DNA from: Fasciolopsis buskii
Taxonomy: Eukaryota > Platyhelminthes > Trematoda > Plagiorchiida > Fasciolidae
Length of the DNA stretch: 64,000 bases
Assembly: GCA_008360955.1 (NCBI GenBank)
Contig: LUCM01004023.1
Coordinates: forward strand, 78,403 to 142,402
Direction: 5' to 3'
Each line of letters starts with the position of its first letter. The first letter of the stretch is position 1. The notes under the pieces were generated by a model. The model did not search any database, was not told the DNA's origin, and saw nothing but the letters and a program-made list of their open reading frames with translations. Shown here one piece after another: positions 27,501-42,179 of this stretch. A program made the translations under genes and the position numbers.

Positions 27501-30500
27501 GACAGGACAGGTCGAAGGACGCTAGGGGACCGCAGTTCCCTAATGGAGTTTAACCGGTTCTTGTCTTCGCCGCCAGTGCTAAACCGCCATCTTCACGCAA
27601 AGCTGGTGACAACGTTTTCAGGGGGCTAGATAGTCCATGCGTGATCCAACATTTTTTCTTTCGCTTTTCTGATTTCGCGTGCAGCTTATCACGCTCGTGA
27701 TTACAGTGATGTGAGTAGTTTTTCTAATTTTCAACCTCCACCGCGGACGACGTGCCACTGAGAGAAGTGGTGAGATAACATAAGCTGACAAACCACATGC
27801 CTGGCGAAATGAAACACGGTGTGGAAAATGCCTGTAGGTGTCCGCAGCTACAGAGAAAACTCATGATTAACTGTTTACAACTCATAGCTTATGGCTGGCA
27901 AAATAGCATACAATAGTTAGGATTGATAGGGGCACAAGGAAGGTATTCTTTTCAGTTTGCTAAGGCTACTCTAAGGTAGAAATTATTTAAGTTGATCAGC
28001 TCTCGGGTGCTAGAGGTGGATTTGGTCGAAATAACTGGTTAAGTTAGTGGAATATCAAAGAACTAAAGTCGGCCCAGGGCTTATCTTCAACACTGGACGG
28101 TAGAGAAACAAGAACTAAATCAGTCCTTTGACTGGTGGTTAACAGTGCACTGTACTGCTAGGTCTATCCAGATGTGTGCCGGTTGTTTCTAGTTTGTACT
28201 GATGACAGTAATGTGAGATTGTTACGCTGTAAAATTAAATGAAACGAAATCAGTGAAGGTGGCTTATTTTGTGCCAAACGTCTTCATTATACTAAGTACG
28301 GTGACGTTGACCATTGGCGGAGGTTCCTTTAATTCAAGCCAAAATTTCGATGGAAGATGCAGGATGGCTTCAACGGGATAATCGCAGTTTGCTTAATCAT
28401 GACTAGAGTTTAGTTAGAAGATACGTTGAGGTAGAATACAACAGAGCGGAGAAAGCTAGTTCTGGCATATAAAGTGCCCTCAATCTGAAGGTCATTAAAT
28501 ATGTTAAGGGTTTATAGTTGTGTTAATGCTCTCTATCCCCTGTGGTTTTGGGAATGAGAGCAAAAACAATAGCACACGGGCAGCGCAATGGGGTGATCTT
28601 CAGGCAGAAAGCGAGAGCGTCCAGTAGAGGGAGCGATAAGGGGAGAAACCAAATTACAAAAAGCCCTGGTGCTCAGCACACCAGATCTTCGGTCATAAAC
28701 TAGAAATCAAAGCAAACATTTATGCTCTGATAACTCCTAGACATCCCAAGTCCCGGGTATTGTATATTCTTTCGTCCAGTTTTGTTGGTGCATTCTTCTT
28801 TCTGTCTTCTCCAGTTGCCAAGGACGAAGGCGCGTTTAATCAATCTGGAAACAATTACTTGAGAATGATAACCGAACTACAAATTTCTTGTATATTCGGA
28901 TTACCCATTTTTGCATTCTGGGGGACGGAGAGTACGTCGGGTTTTCCTATATTTTTATTATAACTATTCGTCTGGAATATTTTGGGCGATGAACGAGGCA
29001 TTCAAATTGATGGGTGCATAACGATTTGCCGAGGAAAACAAAACACACTTCAGCGATTTTCCCCCTCCCCTCCTCCTGTGAAAGCTGCCTTCATTCTGCC
29101 TTAGTGTGCCTGCTCACACTTTTCAGGTTGACGCAAGCAGCTGGCCTAGCGAAACATTTAACACCATTTTTGGCTCAAAATATTCAGTCATGCTGCCTAC
29201 CGAAAGCAGAGATAGCCTTATTCTCAGGAAACTCTATTCATGCAACTGGGCTACAGAAGGCTTATTGCGTGGTCTAAGGAGTGCGATCATTTGCTTTTCC
29301 CAATGCAGGTTTTGACTCCTTCATTGCATCGGCCCGGAATTTTATCGATGTTATGCACTTTTATTCCGTAACCAAATGCTCCAGGTTTGATTCCTTGCGT
29401 CTCGCTAAAAGAGAAAAGCAGAAACCCATTTATTCATGGCTGAGAAAGTTATTACGGTTTGCAGCAGTCCGCTATTTAGGTCAACTATGACAAAAATTGA
29501 AATTAAAATCCCATAATTCAGTGCTTCTAGTCTTACCTTAGAAAGTTCGGCATCCCACATTCGGCTCACGATTAGATGAAGTAAACCACATTCTGCATCA
29601 TCACCAAGTTCCACAAATGGTCAGTTTCATATATAGTTATTAGATTGTTGCTGTGGAAATAAGACCTACCGGGCAGTCCTTCGCTGACGAGAATATGCGC
29701 ATTTTCTACCTTACGGGCTATGACCCGATACATCAATCAACCTCATAAATCTACATCAGGTTACCTCGGTGTCCCCATCTGTACAGTTGGAAGCAATCTA
29801 ATTGACAGCTTTGTAGATCCTGGGAAATTCGCTCTGCCCCCCAACCATCTACGTGGCAAATGGCTAAACTTTTAAAGGCAGGCAGTGTCCTGTTTGAGTA
29901 GGTGAAGCCAAGCCTGTACAGAGTTCTGCAAAAGATCAAAAGCACAACCGATTTACAGTGTACCAAGTATGAATTCACTTTTAACAACTCATCTCCGACA
30001 CCTTAAACTGCCAGATCGCACTATCCTGTACATATAAAACATGGCAATATGACTGAAACCAGTTATTTCATATTGGTAATCGCGTCCACTGTGATCACTC
30101 CATGCTCAAGACATCTCTTTCAGCACTCTTTACTTTGGAATAGCACATGGCCTGTGCTTGCATTTAGGAGTAAGTGAAGCCTGTTGTCCCGGTATAGGAC
30201 AATCCCCATACTGCCAAAGAACTGCTCGGCTCCGCAGGCCTCAGTTAACATCACCAGAGAGGTTCCTCAGACTTGCGGCCGAGGATAGATCTCTTTAATG
30301 AGGTACAGATCCTTGCTGAAGGCAACTCTTGAGGTCAGGCTTGGCGCGGAGCCTGGCTTCTATCCCGATGCAAAATTCCAAACTGAAAAGGAGGGCCCTC
30401 AGTCGCTGATATGCCCTTCCGTTGACATCAAATAACCCTAACTGGTTTACAGAATGGAATAACGTGGCGAGGTTTAGCTAATTGTATTCGGTCAACTCCA

Positions 30501-30695
30501 CCCAATATTCGGGCAGATCCCCAAAGGAACCACAAGGTTTTCGTAGGGCAAGATTTATTCTTCAGGTACCCCTGCTGTTCTGGGCGGGGAAATGGGTGCT
30601 CTGCTAGATATTGACAGGCATGGGTCTACCCTCAGCAAAATGCTTGTGAGGTCGACGGTTCTGAGGGTTTCCACAACAGGTCAACACTGGCCCGG
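24504..30695. other. No recognisable gene
   Basis: About 6.2 kb without any motif I can name. Several 60-90-codon frames occur, at the density expected by chance. The longest frame, on the minus strand at 25,312-25,869, is listed separately. Confidence 0.45.
25312..25869 (-). other. Unassigned 185-codon open frame
   Basis: It begins at an ATG at 25,869 and is one of the longest open frames in the first 44 kb. The translation is rich in Phe, Leu, Ser and Cys, with scattered aromatic residues and no coherent membrane segment or motif. Such composition is typical of the antisense of AT-rich sequence and of chance frames. I see no splice sites, upstream promoter or polyadenylation signal clearly tied to it. 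It could also be a remnant of an unrecognised repeat. Confidence 0.15.
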
Positions 30696-30699
30696 CACA

Positions 30700-31398
30700 A
30701 TTTTGGCATTGGGCCATCGACATTACCCGATAAGGTTTTGACGGTTCTCTGGTCTACACCATCTGGTTTATCCAAACCATTCTTGCTCAGTCCCTCCGTT
30801 TGACTACTTACCTCCTCTTTTTTAACGAGTCTCCCAAGACCGGGGGTGTGTCATCCAATAATGGAGCCCCGGGGTCGTCTCGGATACATTTCCAGACATT
30901 ATCGAAATACTTAGCTAGAAAATCTTCCCCGCTCCTGTCGTTGGTGATATCCTGGCTTCCGTTGTTAACCCCCAGTTTGCTTTCAGAACGTAGGCAGCCA
31001 TTTAATTTCTTCCACTGCCATTTCGGACACCGAGTCCATGTAAGCCAATATTTGGGCCCTCTGACTCGAATAAGATTTGCCGTGTTGATTTTCGAGGCTA
31101 TTTTGGGAATTTTTGGCGGCATTTTGGGAGCGTTGGTGCTGGCTGAGTTATGGAAAAGCTGGCAAGTAGTCTGGCCCTGATTGATCCGTCTCCAATTTCT
31201 GTATAATAGGTCTTGCTGTGCCATCTCTCCGAGGGATATGGGTTTTACCGGTGCCCAATACGTGCGCAATTTCGGAATCGTTGGGGTGGAAATTCTACGT
31301 TGTCGTCGATATTCATCCAGTATAGCCGAACCCAAGCCTTTTTCTAGATCAGTCAACCCCAGGCTGAATTTCCGACATGGCATACTTATGAGTCTCAT
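30700..31398 (-). mobile_element. Degenerate CR1-like fragment III (endonuclease-RT linker)
   Basis: On the minus strand an open frame of 196 codons (30,808-31,398) contains DFLAKYFDNVWKCI followed by a Pro/Asp-rich stretch. This matches the 'LA.YF.SVF' segment that precedes the RT fingers in CR1-like elements. Just downstream in another frame is PDGVDQRTVKTLSG, resembling 'GPDGI.PR.LK'. Endonuclease, the catalytic RT box and the C-terminus were not found, so this is an internal fragment. The assignment rests on two short segments only. Confidence 0.45.
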
Positions 31399-31550
31399 AG
31401 GCTCAGTCTTTTCTTCTTCTAGCCTTGCTTTCCGTTACCTTCAGCACCTTTGCTCCTGAAGCCTCCCGCCTAATGGAAGCAGATGCTGTGGCTGGAGAAT
31501 CAGATTTCCTCTTACCTTCCACCGCTCAGTGGTCTTCTCTGTTGGATTAC

Positions 31551-31826
31551 CTAAAATAGCTTATTACCTTGATTGATTTGCCGCGGACCCTCTTCTTCAA
31601 TCCGTGGTCTTAGTGACACAAGCGCATAGGTTTCTGTCCTCGTTTCGTCATTCGCCTTGCCTTCTTGGAGAGAGGCCGTTGATGCTCTCTTCGCAGGTTT
31701 TTTGATGGTACGGCTAGAACACATCGATCTGAAGCCAGGGTGCTTCTTATGTTCTTGCTTTTTTTCAGCCTTCGCACTCTGTTTATTCACATCTTTCATG
31801 AAGCATCGCGCCAAACAGGGCACCAA
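31551..31826 (-). other. Lys-rich open frame near CR1-like III
   Basis: A 91-codon frame, rich in Lys, Glu and Ala, lies 150 bases upstream of the CR1-like linker on the same strand. It may be part of the same element or chance; no nucleic-acid-binding motif such as a zinc knuckle is visible. Confidence 0.2.
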
Positions 31827-34800
31827 ACGTTTTGCGATTGGTCATAAATCTAGTTAACCAAAGGAGGAAGAATGAAAAGGATACAAAGCAGCATCGCGCT
31901 CCTTTTCTGGGTGTGAATAATTAAGAAAACAGAACCAAGAGGCTTGCAATGAGCAGAAGAAGAGCTTAATTGCGTTCTTGCTTTTGGATTAAAGGTACAA
32001 CAAAACCAATTCAAAGACTGCCGCTGATATCGATGGGCCATTCGTGAAAGCGGGTTAAAGTGATGGAATACTATCTGAGGTAAAACTCCAGATAACGGTG
32101 AAGCCCAATAATGCATCAGGGGCTGCGCAGAGTGGAGGCAAGCGTTTAATGGGGAAGCAAGTAAATAGTTCATCATTGCTTGCCAGATTCAGCAGATTAC
32201 CTCGACTATCCCCAGCATTCTTCTTGAGGTGACATTTGGAGAGACGGTACGAAACACCGAAGAAACCATGTAGTGTTCTCATGGCACTACATAAACTGCC
32301 TGGGAATTATCAGCTTCAATCCAATTATTATTGTTGTTCACATCTTCAAGCAACTTTACGAAGAAACCTTCAAACCGGTTTTTTGGTGGCACTTGATTAT
32401 GCTTTGCTACCGTCGTCTAACCTGCCGGCCATTTCGATGGGCATATTTTTTAAGGGCTTACTTTAAGTGACTGACAGAGACGGCCTTGGTATTCTCCTGT
32501 AATCGCTTCAAATTGAAATCTGGGCTCAAATGGACCAGTCTGATCAACCTTGGCATAATTTTTATTTGAGATCAGCCTTTTCCTTATGGAATGGTTTCGG
32601 GTCGTAGCTGCTTACCCGCCCGCTCTTTCCATGTTGTCGCTGGTTGCAAAGTGACACAATCACGCTTATTTTTTTCACTTTAGTCTACTTTCGTTTTGAA
32701 GAGGCAGCATTTGGTCTCCTCCGAATATTTAACCAAAGTTCTTTTGGAGGTATGCACCTACACCAGCTATCCACCAATCCTAGATTCCATTGTTCATTTG
32801 AATATGAAGCTCACTATAAATACCGGTGTTTACACTACTTTGAACTGTTTATGCTGCGGTTACTGGACATGGACTTTAGTTCCGGAGGTTTAACTGCATC
32901 CTAAGCAAATTTTCAATGTCAAAACGGATGATTACATCCGGGTCCCTTTTTTCATCGTTGCTTGATTCGATGGCGGCAGACTGATGGGTCAAGGCGAAAC
33001 GGACCAAAACCCGTTTTTTGTATCGATAAACGATTAATAGCAATCATGTACCAAAGACACACTGCACTGCTCAGCCTGCAACCACCGGCTGTTGCCAGGC
33101 TTGCAAAGGATTCGAATATATTGATCATAAATAGATTGCTTTTTTATACACTGAAGACCAGGTAAGCTGTGGAACGGCACAAAGTTGGACTCAAATTTCC
33201 TTAACTTCGGACGAAAAAACCGATACTGAAGATTCATATGAGGTTGTCTGTCTACCAAGCTGTGAGGAGAAGAAACCCGGTAGGAATTAAGCTCTAGGCT
33301 GAAAAATTAGCACGCAAAATGGACGGTTTCCAGAATATCCTGCATGATCACTGAGTACGTTTTGAATGGCGCCACGAGTTTGCTGATATCCAGGCAATCT
33401 TTGGATTGTTAATACTTTCCAACTTTCGGCCGACCGCTTTGGAGTCCAGGATGGTTCCCAAAGCAGTTTGCTTTGACGTCAGTCACCTCTGCCGCTTTTA
33501 CTGGCATATGCTGCACCCTGTAATCCAATTCCGAGATATCTAGGGACATATTCCCGTGCGAGCCTTGCAGTTGTTCCTCCGACTACCTTTTTCCTTTGTC
33601 AGGTATCGGCCCCAATTCACCCAGCCCTTCCAACCATTTTAATGGCTTTTAATGTAAACAGCTCAATTGTTCCCTCTGGTGTGTTCCTTTCCTGGGTATT
33701 TGCTAAAAACTCGTCAGACAAGATAGAAGCAAAGTCAACAGCGGCCCTCATGATTCATCCAAACTTGCGCTAACGGAAGGATGCCACTTTTGCCGACGGA
33801 GACCCTCGGATACTTAATTGAAAAAACAATTTTACTTTAACGGCCAAGGACTGAATATCCAGCATCTGCTCCGTCGGCAACGTGCATTTTTCGAACGCCT
33901 GCAGCTCCTTCATTTTCCGTTAAATGTTTACAGTAGCACATTTGAGCCCCACATCCAATTAGTTAGGTGAAATCTAACCGGCTGGCGGTTGTTTCCTAAA
34001 TCGTTTGCGCTTCGCATTTAGCATTTTGCATCGGCAGTGAAATTGAAATTAATTTTTGAGATACTAGAAAGATTAGCATCCTGTTGGAAACCATGAGGCG
34101 TTACAGTTTCCTGGAGAGCAACATTGGTACAAAAAGAAAGCACATTACTCTGGAAGGGCGCAGGATCATTTGGCACTGATCAGACTCTCGGATGCTCCGG
34201 CCGAACGGCCAAAATGGCTGGAATGTTTTATCTTAATGGTAGCATTTTCTTAAGGAAACATTCCTGGACAGCCGCAGATGGTAGACCTTTCACAGGAGAA
34301 CCTAGCAGGACATTTCAAATAACAAATTGATCAGACTGGGGCATTGAAATATACGGTATTTCAGTGGAAATACTCTGAACATGGCCGAACAGTAAAACAC
34401 TACCCGAACTTTCCACCCTGCTTTGTGGTCATAGTTTTTATGGTGCAACAAGTGCCAAACACGTTTGTTATTCACTCCTCCGGATTAAGTTTTTCCGTAT
34501 ACTTAGGCGCCATATCCCATTGCATAACTTCGACATAAGCTTCTTTGGGCAAATCAGCTTCTTTATCGCCCCACCTTAGTTATTAGTCATTCCAAGCACT
34601 GATTCCCTCTAACTTGTTAACAATGCAAATCTCCCTTTTTGTACTGAGTTTTACCTGGAATCATATACAATGGCAGATTCACTTCCGCGAACGACTCTTT
34701 TCGACCATTAGCAATAACCCAAATTTCGCCCTCAGATAACCAGTTCGAGCCAACCACTTGTCTTTACGTCGGCCTCACAAGGTTTAAGAAAACCATTAAT

Positions 34801-37800
34801 TTCCTGTTTTGCAACAAAATTTACGAACAGCACCCCGTCAAGAATTTCTCTTGTGAAGAATCATTCCACTGGGTTCCCTCATCTTAGGTTCAACAGTAAA
34901 CGTGATTCGGACACACTGCATTCAACATGCATATAAACTTACGCTTCTGAGAGCCTGCTAAATGTTGTGTTCCTAGGGTTCACCAACACTGGAAAATAGC
35001 CCCATTTGTGTCTGTGGGGTTTATTGTCCGTGAACATATCAGGAAGTTATCTGTCTCGTCGTACGCCATCAGCTGAGGGACTGTAATCCTGAGATATTAC
35101 ACAGGTTCAAAGCAAATAAGAGCTTTTGGTCCCAGGGTCCGTGGACTTCCATTTGAGATGGGTTGAGTGGGCACATCACTAATACCAGAGAAACTAAAAG
35201 GGGCGGCGACAGCCAAGCTGTGGCATTGTGAATGGTAGTGACAGAAAAAATGAGGGGCCAAATCGGCTACGAATCGCTACCCTAGGAAAAGTATGGAAAT
35301 TTGGCTCCAGAATGTTCGAAGACTCGGTTGGAAGACATTTCCGAATAGTCCCCTTAGTAAGGAAGGAGGGCAATGGCCGGAGTATTTTTCTGGCCCACCT
35401 AACGCGAAGTGATGATACTTCAAGGCAAGATCATGGAGAGTTTCGCACAACTCAAGGAAGTAGGGATTCATATTTAGGAAAACAAAGGATTAAAGAAGGT
35501 GGACGAGTGGCCAAGCGGCTCTGAAGCAGGCTTATTAAACTCTTTCTAGTACTGTCCAATTCTTGATGAGGCTAGTGTGTGTGACCTTGATTTCGTATTC
35601 TACTGTGGGACTGCTATATGCTCCGCATGTCGCGGAAAATTCACCAGCCGATGTGAGCCTGATACATTTTTGAACCAGGTATAGAAAGGAAATCACCGCC
35701 CTACTAGCAGACTGCTGGTAGCGGGAGAAGGAAGGATTACTGACCACCGAGAAACCCGGTAGTTTTTGACGACTGATTGGGCATGACCTGTAATCTAACG
35801 TTCGTCAGTATTTGGGGCGTGTTCACTCTGTCGCTGTCCTAAATTGATCAAAGTTTTGGCTGCACTGCAATACATTTTGCATCCCTAACGCTCTGGGCAG
35901 AACATATTCATGATCTAAGGTTGTTTGCTCGCCACGTCGAACCAACTAATGAAATCTTCTATAACCATGGTTGTATCTGAACCGCCAACCAGGAATGCTA
36001 GAACATTGCGGATTCCTCCGGACGGCCACTATGTTTTAGCATACAACTTCTATTCCCTAGGATGCAGCAATCTGTTGCGAAGCCATAAAGACACCTCCTC
36101 CAAGTATCTGTTTCTTCTAGCTCCCTTCCGGTAACAAATACTGGACAATGAGTGCCTTTGCATTGTCAATTATGCAGTTGGTTCTTACTTGGCATGTCGC
36201 TGAAAGATGCGATCTCATCAAGCAGCCAAACAAAGTGACGATCTATTTTTATTTCCATAGCTAATTCTGGTTACTGCCCTTTGCACTTGTCGGCATTTAA
36301 CTAGACCATGTTTCACAGCTACCACTTCACCCCCTTGCCAAACTCTGTAAAAATAACGGGAATATTGGTCCATGTTTGGCAGCTAACCCCAATAATCGAC
36401 TCATCGAGAGGTGCAATCCTGCTTACTTCGACCATTGTGATAGTGGCGAACGTTTGCAATGGGCCCCTGCGGTTCTACCATAAAGGGAGATTGCGTCGTC
36501 TGCAGATGCACTCAGAGAGGGCGCCGTCGATCAAGTCTCTGTCTATCCCAAATGACTGACACGCATAAACTAAGGAACAAGCATTGTCTTTCAGGCATAC
36601 ATATTGGTCGACCTTTGTTGTTTCTAGATTTAGGTCATTTAGGTTATTTAATAAACACGGAAATTTTTCAAATGGTCTCGGGCGGCACTAACCGGAGAAC
36701 TCACCATTTGATCCCTCTACAGTCAACCATTTTGATTTACTACTAGGCAGGTGTAGTTTACTTCCGCTTAGTGACTCGCCCTGCCACCTAATCCACTCAA
36801 CCACTTTCAAGGTCCCCCGTCATTTCCTAATGCTCGCTTATTCTCATAGCCACTACGTCATCTAAAAAGATGGAGCACGGCTGCTCAACAGATTTCCGAA
36901 TGGTTACGTTAAGCAGAAAATTCAGTTAAGAACGCTTATAGCTTGATGTAAAGAATATAAAGGGTATTTTTGCTTCCTATCGCGAAAACCCCAAAAGCAG
37001 CAGGCCATTAACTCCGGATGACTATATCTTGCGTATCACCAACGGAAACTCATATCTTAAGCAATTTACCCAAATCTAATTAGCCTCCCCACTATGTCCC
37101 TTTCAAACGTTGGGACCCGTGTCATCCTAGTATCAGGAGAGGATTAAAAGGGAAACCTCTCTAGTGTGAATTCACGCTACGTTTTACAGAGCGGCAGTTA
37201 TTCTATCGGGTGCACAACAGCGCATTTCCCGCCGGCCACTCAGTGAAATTGCTATGGATGCCCTTCAGAATGGCGGGTTTTCTATTGTTCAGTACGTTCT
37301 TCTGTGGGCGGCCGCCATAGCTACTGCATTCTGGCGGTATCCTTCTCTGACAAACGGAGATGGGAAGTGGGTTACATATGCAATTATCTAATAAGGCGGC
37401 AAGTAGTCTTGAGAACGCCGGATTAACCCAACGTGACGATGTACCTCGCTTCTACTCAGTCTCTTCGCTATTTGTTGCATTTCCTTTAAATTTCCTTGCA
37501 GTCGAACATTCCAGGGTGAGGCAACCCGGGTGTCCAGTCAAAATATGTTGCCGGCACCAGACCAGTGCAAAGCACAGCAGCATTGTATTAGAAGACTATG
37601 TTGAATCAAACCTATAACCTGACATTAAGATCCCAAAATTGCCCCTAGACAACTCTCGACAGTTAGCACCGATGGAAGTTTGCCCTTTTCAAGGTTAACT
37701 TCTACTATTTTCTTAAGGCTGTTTGCACGTTTGCTTCTGCGTTTCTTAGTTTAGCATGTTGCCATCAGCTCCTTTCCTTCGGAGATTTTTAAGGAGGTTC

Positions 37801-38107
37801 TTTTAGGTTAATGGGGCGTCCGACACTGAAACGCAGTCAAAAGCCATAAGATGCAAACACATTTGTCATATGAATAACCGAATTAAAACATACTGGTAGT
37901 TAGGCAAATGACATAAGAAAAACAGAGGATCCCTTTGGTTTGAGTAGAAATAGGTTGATTTGAAGAAATCCCGTAGTTAAGTGCTGATATACAGACGTAC
38001 TGCACAAAGCAAATATCCTGAAATGAAGAGGAGAATGGCTGAATGCCAAACAAAGGTCCAGGTAGGGTTGAGGGGATGAACACCATGTGAAAGAAGTTTC
38101 GGCTTAC

Positions 38108-38703
38108 TCACGGGGCCCATATTAAACCAGCAGAACCGCTCCATTCCACCGCAGACCAGAGAGTATGCATGCAATCAGATGAGCATGATTTTATAAAGAA
38201 TCGGACGGCTAAAAGCGGAAGAAAATATGCTTTCTCAAGCTTAGTCCGTTTACGCAACTCTGATGACCACGGTGATGAAAGGGCCATCAGGTGACTCGAC
38301 GATGCACACAGGATTGATTTTTCAATGTAGGCAACACTGCAGGAGACACATGCATCACTCAACAAAGACAGGGTCAGATGAGCGCCCTGAAGGCACGGAG
38401 ATAACGATGAACTGATGGATGATTTGAATAACTGATGGACGGGTGGACAGTGGAATCTGAGATCCGGTATGCATAGCAGCATTTTCTCCGGGGAAACTGG
38501 CACATCAAGTGGTCCTGTTTTAAGCCGGAGGCAGCAATAGGCTGCCTCTCCCGATGGACATATTGTGTGGGTGCGCATAACAGCATAAGTGCAGGCACGA
38601 CTGATGTGGGGTCGGCAAACAAGGTCGTGCTCATGAGTTGATCGGAATCTTCGTGAGCTCCAAAAGCAGGCCGGCTACGTTTTTCCCTTTGCTTTTGCAC
38701 CAC
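38108..38703 (-). other. Overlapping unassigned open frames
   Basis: Two overlapping minus-strand frames of 156 codons (38,108-38,578) and 109 codons (38,374-38,703) share about 200 bases in different phases. They are Ser-, Cys- and His-rich. This could be a frameshifted pseudogene or a region that lacks stops by chance. No domain is recognised. Confidence 0.15.
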
Positions 38704-41683
38704 GAGGTGTTACTGGTAAATTACCTGGGTCTACAGTTCTTTTTCTTAGCTGGTTGAAGAAACTGAAATGGGCACAACAGAATATCACAAACGAACATTA
38801 TTGGATTGTCGAACTCGCCGCACTAGGTCGGAGCGGAAAGCAATGCGGCAAGTTGGTGTTTATCAAAGAAATCAGGATAGCCCTCAACAACCTGACTTTC
38901 CTGACAAATCAGACCTAATTTGTGTTCGTGTAAGAATTTTGCTGCCACATCAGGACCGAACATAAAACGAACACTGCGATAATTTCCTCCACCGCCTGAT
39001 CCGACTCTATATGGATCTGATCAAAGAAGACCACAGCGAAAGCACTGGTCCGGGAACTCGGCAGGCTGCATAATGCGCCGGATATGCTCCATTGTCAGTA
39101 CATCTGGTGAAAGACCTCCGTGACGGCACGAAACTTTTTCCAGGATGATTGCGAAAAAAGGTAGACAACTGAAGCTGTCCGGGAAAGCCTTTCATATCTT
39201 GATGTTACAGCGCACTTTGCGTTCATCTTAAATGCCACAAATGTGATTAGTGAATGCGCATTCGTGGTTTTCACGCAACAGGAATGTCTCCTGTGTATTT
39301 AATCTCATTAGCTAGCAGTAAGCACGTGGTTGCCAAGGGCTGTCTGGTGTGATCCACATAATAATCAAGAGTCAAGTAGTTCTCTTCAGGAGGGAAGGCA
39401 CCATTTTCAAAAATCTGAGTAGACCGTAATACTATCCCTGAATACCACAACATATCTTTAACGGAACTTCTAAATCCAAAACCTAGCATGATAAAAATAA
39501 GGCACATATCACTAGGCAGATGTTCATAATGCGTTTCTCCCTTTTGTTTCCAACGATATTGTCGTTATCGATGGCCCAAAAAAGCACGCAACCCTGGGCT
39601 TTCTGATTTCCAATGTACGATTTTCAAACATTCTCATCTGTTTCACAAGAGACCAAACCCAATTTAAGCGTGAGTTGAATTTAATTAGGTTCACTACACA
39701 AAGGGGCTGAAGAACCCAAGTCACTTGCGTAAGCAGTGATAGCCATCAGGTGAAGGCTATCAACTTCACCAGGTATAGAAACATAAGTGATGTGCAAAAG
39801 ATTTGCAGCTTCTCGTATCATATCCCATCATTAAATTTTCGGCAAATCGGAGAACACTTGGTTCCGCTCTCTTTTGCTCTATTTTCTGCTTTATTTGCCC
39901 ACACTCAGAGTTGGAAAGATATTTTAACCCGATTCACGATTTCGCACTGCAATGCAGACTGGATCATCTGAATGTGTGTAGCAGTACCTATAATACGGCA
40001 GCTGCAAGAGGCCTTGGAGTATGCAGGGTAATTACGGGGGAATATATCATGAGGTGGGTAAGGAAAGTCAACCGTCATTTGCTGGGATTCGAAACAAGAC
40101 ACGGGTCACTTCTTATCAGCCCGAATTCACTCGAGCCGGACATAGAATATCGTATAAAAACTTGTCATCTGTATAAATGCAACCACATGCACCAGTATAC
40201 CGTGAGAAATCCAAAATTGGTCAATCAAGGAAACTTAAGGACTAAGCCTAGGATTACTGCCGCGCACATGAGGAGTGGGGTAAAAAAATGGAGGGAAGAA
40301 GATATGTGAATATTAAAAATACATAGAAATACGCCCCATGTGTTTCTCGAGGGTTGCAAAGAAGGACGTAAAATTATCAAATTTTGTGATGAAATCAACA
40401 AGGTAAAGCTTTCGTTCAGTTCTCACTTACGGAGTATTTTTGGAAGGAATAGAATTAAGTTGCTCCTACGGGAATGAAACAAGACACGGAAAAACTGATT
40501 CCCGGGACCGCTGGAATTTTAATGGCACGTTCAACTGCCCTGTGCCGATGGCTTGGCTGGTCAGGATTCGTAGGAAGCGGGCTGGTAAAAAAGAAATAAC
40601 AAGCAAAAGCCGGCGGTTACGAGTAATGCGAAAAAATGGAATAACAAATCGATTTATGAGTCGAATAAATTACCGGTTTGAATCAGATGGAACAGATCGT
40701 CGAACTGATTGCAGTAAGTGTGAAATTATAAGATATCTTCTGGTTGGCAAGTGGTAGTACTGACGTAACCGGACTCTGGCCCAAAGCACCTAAGGGGAAA
40801 AGAGACCAACCATCAACCCAAACATGTGTGTACTACTCACAATTCTATGTACAACTGATTGCAGATCTGATAAAGCAACACGTAATATGTGCCAGTTCCT
40901 ACCCATCACATCCACCCAACATCAAATGACTTTTGTTTTCCGAGGGCTGTTTTGACCTTCTGGTTCGCTCTTCCGGTGAGTGCCCTTCAACAGGATCACT
41001 GATGACTGACGGAGAGCTGGACACATCAAGGTTGATAATGGCCAAAGAAAAATCAGAAAACGGATTCAAAATAAATTACTCGATATATCTGCCATGTGTG
41101 GAACATGGATAAGATTGAAAGTGTGATGGAGCCTTTTTCTTAATTGATTTAGTGCAGTGCCTTTTGACAGTCTAAGTTCATGAATTCGATCGAAGATGAT
41201 TGCTGAGAAATGCAGATGTAGCACATTGGTTGGATTGAGGGTGTAGTAAGAGTGTTAAAACCGGGTGAAAACCTGCAGACTTCAGCCAATCGTTTACCTT
41301 TTAAGCCCTACTTCTTTCCCCTTTGTCTCCTTTTGGTCAATGTGCCCCTGTTGCCACTGGCGTAAATGACTAAACATTGAACCGTTCTCGGCGCCGGCAT
41401 GCCAAGATGAAATGACTCACAGTAAGTTGCTCTTGAAAAGTTCCGGGAAATCTCTTACAGTATAAAACGATTTGTTCATGTCAACTGCCTACCTGTGCAT
41501 TGCGCACCACTGTGCAGCGTTTGATCCTAATTTTTGATATGCTTTCCGAGTAATCCGATAATACACACATCAGCCCCTTCCCACTGACTTCTATTATTAG
41601 CGCTTCCTGTGCATCTTCCTTGAATGAATTAAATCTTGCCATACACGTGCCTCCGGCAAATCGAGAAATATACATTTATGTTG

Positions 41684-41699
41684 TTATTATTATTATTAT
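41684..41699. repeat. Short (ATT)n microsatellite
   Basis: Five uninterrupted ATT units followed by a partial unit. Confidence 0.8.
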
Positions 41700-42179
41700 G
41701 TTTGCCATTGTGGATCACTACGTCAACGATCGCGTCCCCGTTCACTAATGGCCATCCGTAGGCCGACTAGCCTTTCCATGTATTTACGGGCTTTATTTAC
41801 CATAGGCTTGGGAACTCGGCGTTGGCTTAGTATTGTGGTAAGCACCACCGCATATTCTTCAACACTTCCGCCTCAGTCAACAGCGTAGTGCTATGATTCG
41901 TGATGAGAGAAGGATGCCCGTTTCCATGGCAGGTATCGTCGTGATTAATTTTTACATTGGTCGCATTCCTTTTTCCATTTCTTAAGGGTCCCTTACGTGT
42001 TGCTTACTCCGATAGCATAGGTAATCCAGAAATTAGGTTGGGTATTGCCTGGTAAGTTTTTGCTGTGGCATTTATTTAATCCTCGGAGAGCTTATTCGAT
42101 GTTTCCGTTACTATTTCTCACAAAAGCAACTTGATTCCCATTCACTAACGAGTCTATTTTACTGCCAATAGTCCTCCAG

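Larger units (their letters stand above)
31827..42150. other. No recognisable gene
   Basis: Roughly 10 kb with no retroelement or gene motif I can defend. A box-A-like sequence (TGGCCAAGCGG at about 35,509) has no box B after it. Open frames at 38,108-38,703 (minus) and 39,803-40,309 (plus, starting at TTG) are the longest; neither shows a known domain. Confidence 0.4.

Noticed and set aside
30800..31180. A 126-codon plus-strand frame with a hydrophobic C-terminal half
   Set aside because: Antisense to the CR1-like linker frame, which has recognisable sequence.
35505..35525. A box-A-like sequence TGGCCAAGCGG suggesting a tRNA-Leu
   Set aside because: No box B or cloverleaf follows within tRNA length.
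39803..40309. A 168-codon plus-strand frame
   Set aside because: It starts at TTG, has no known domain, and its length is within chance expectation.
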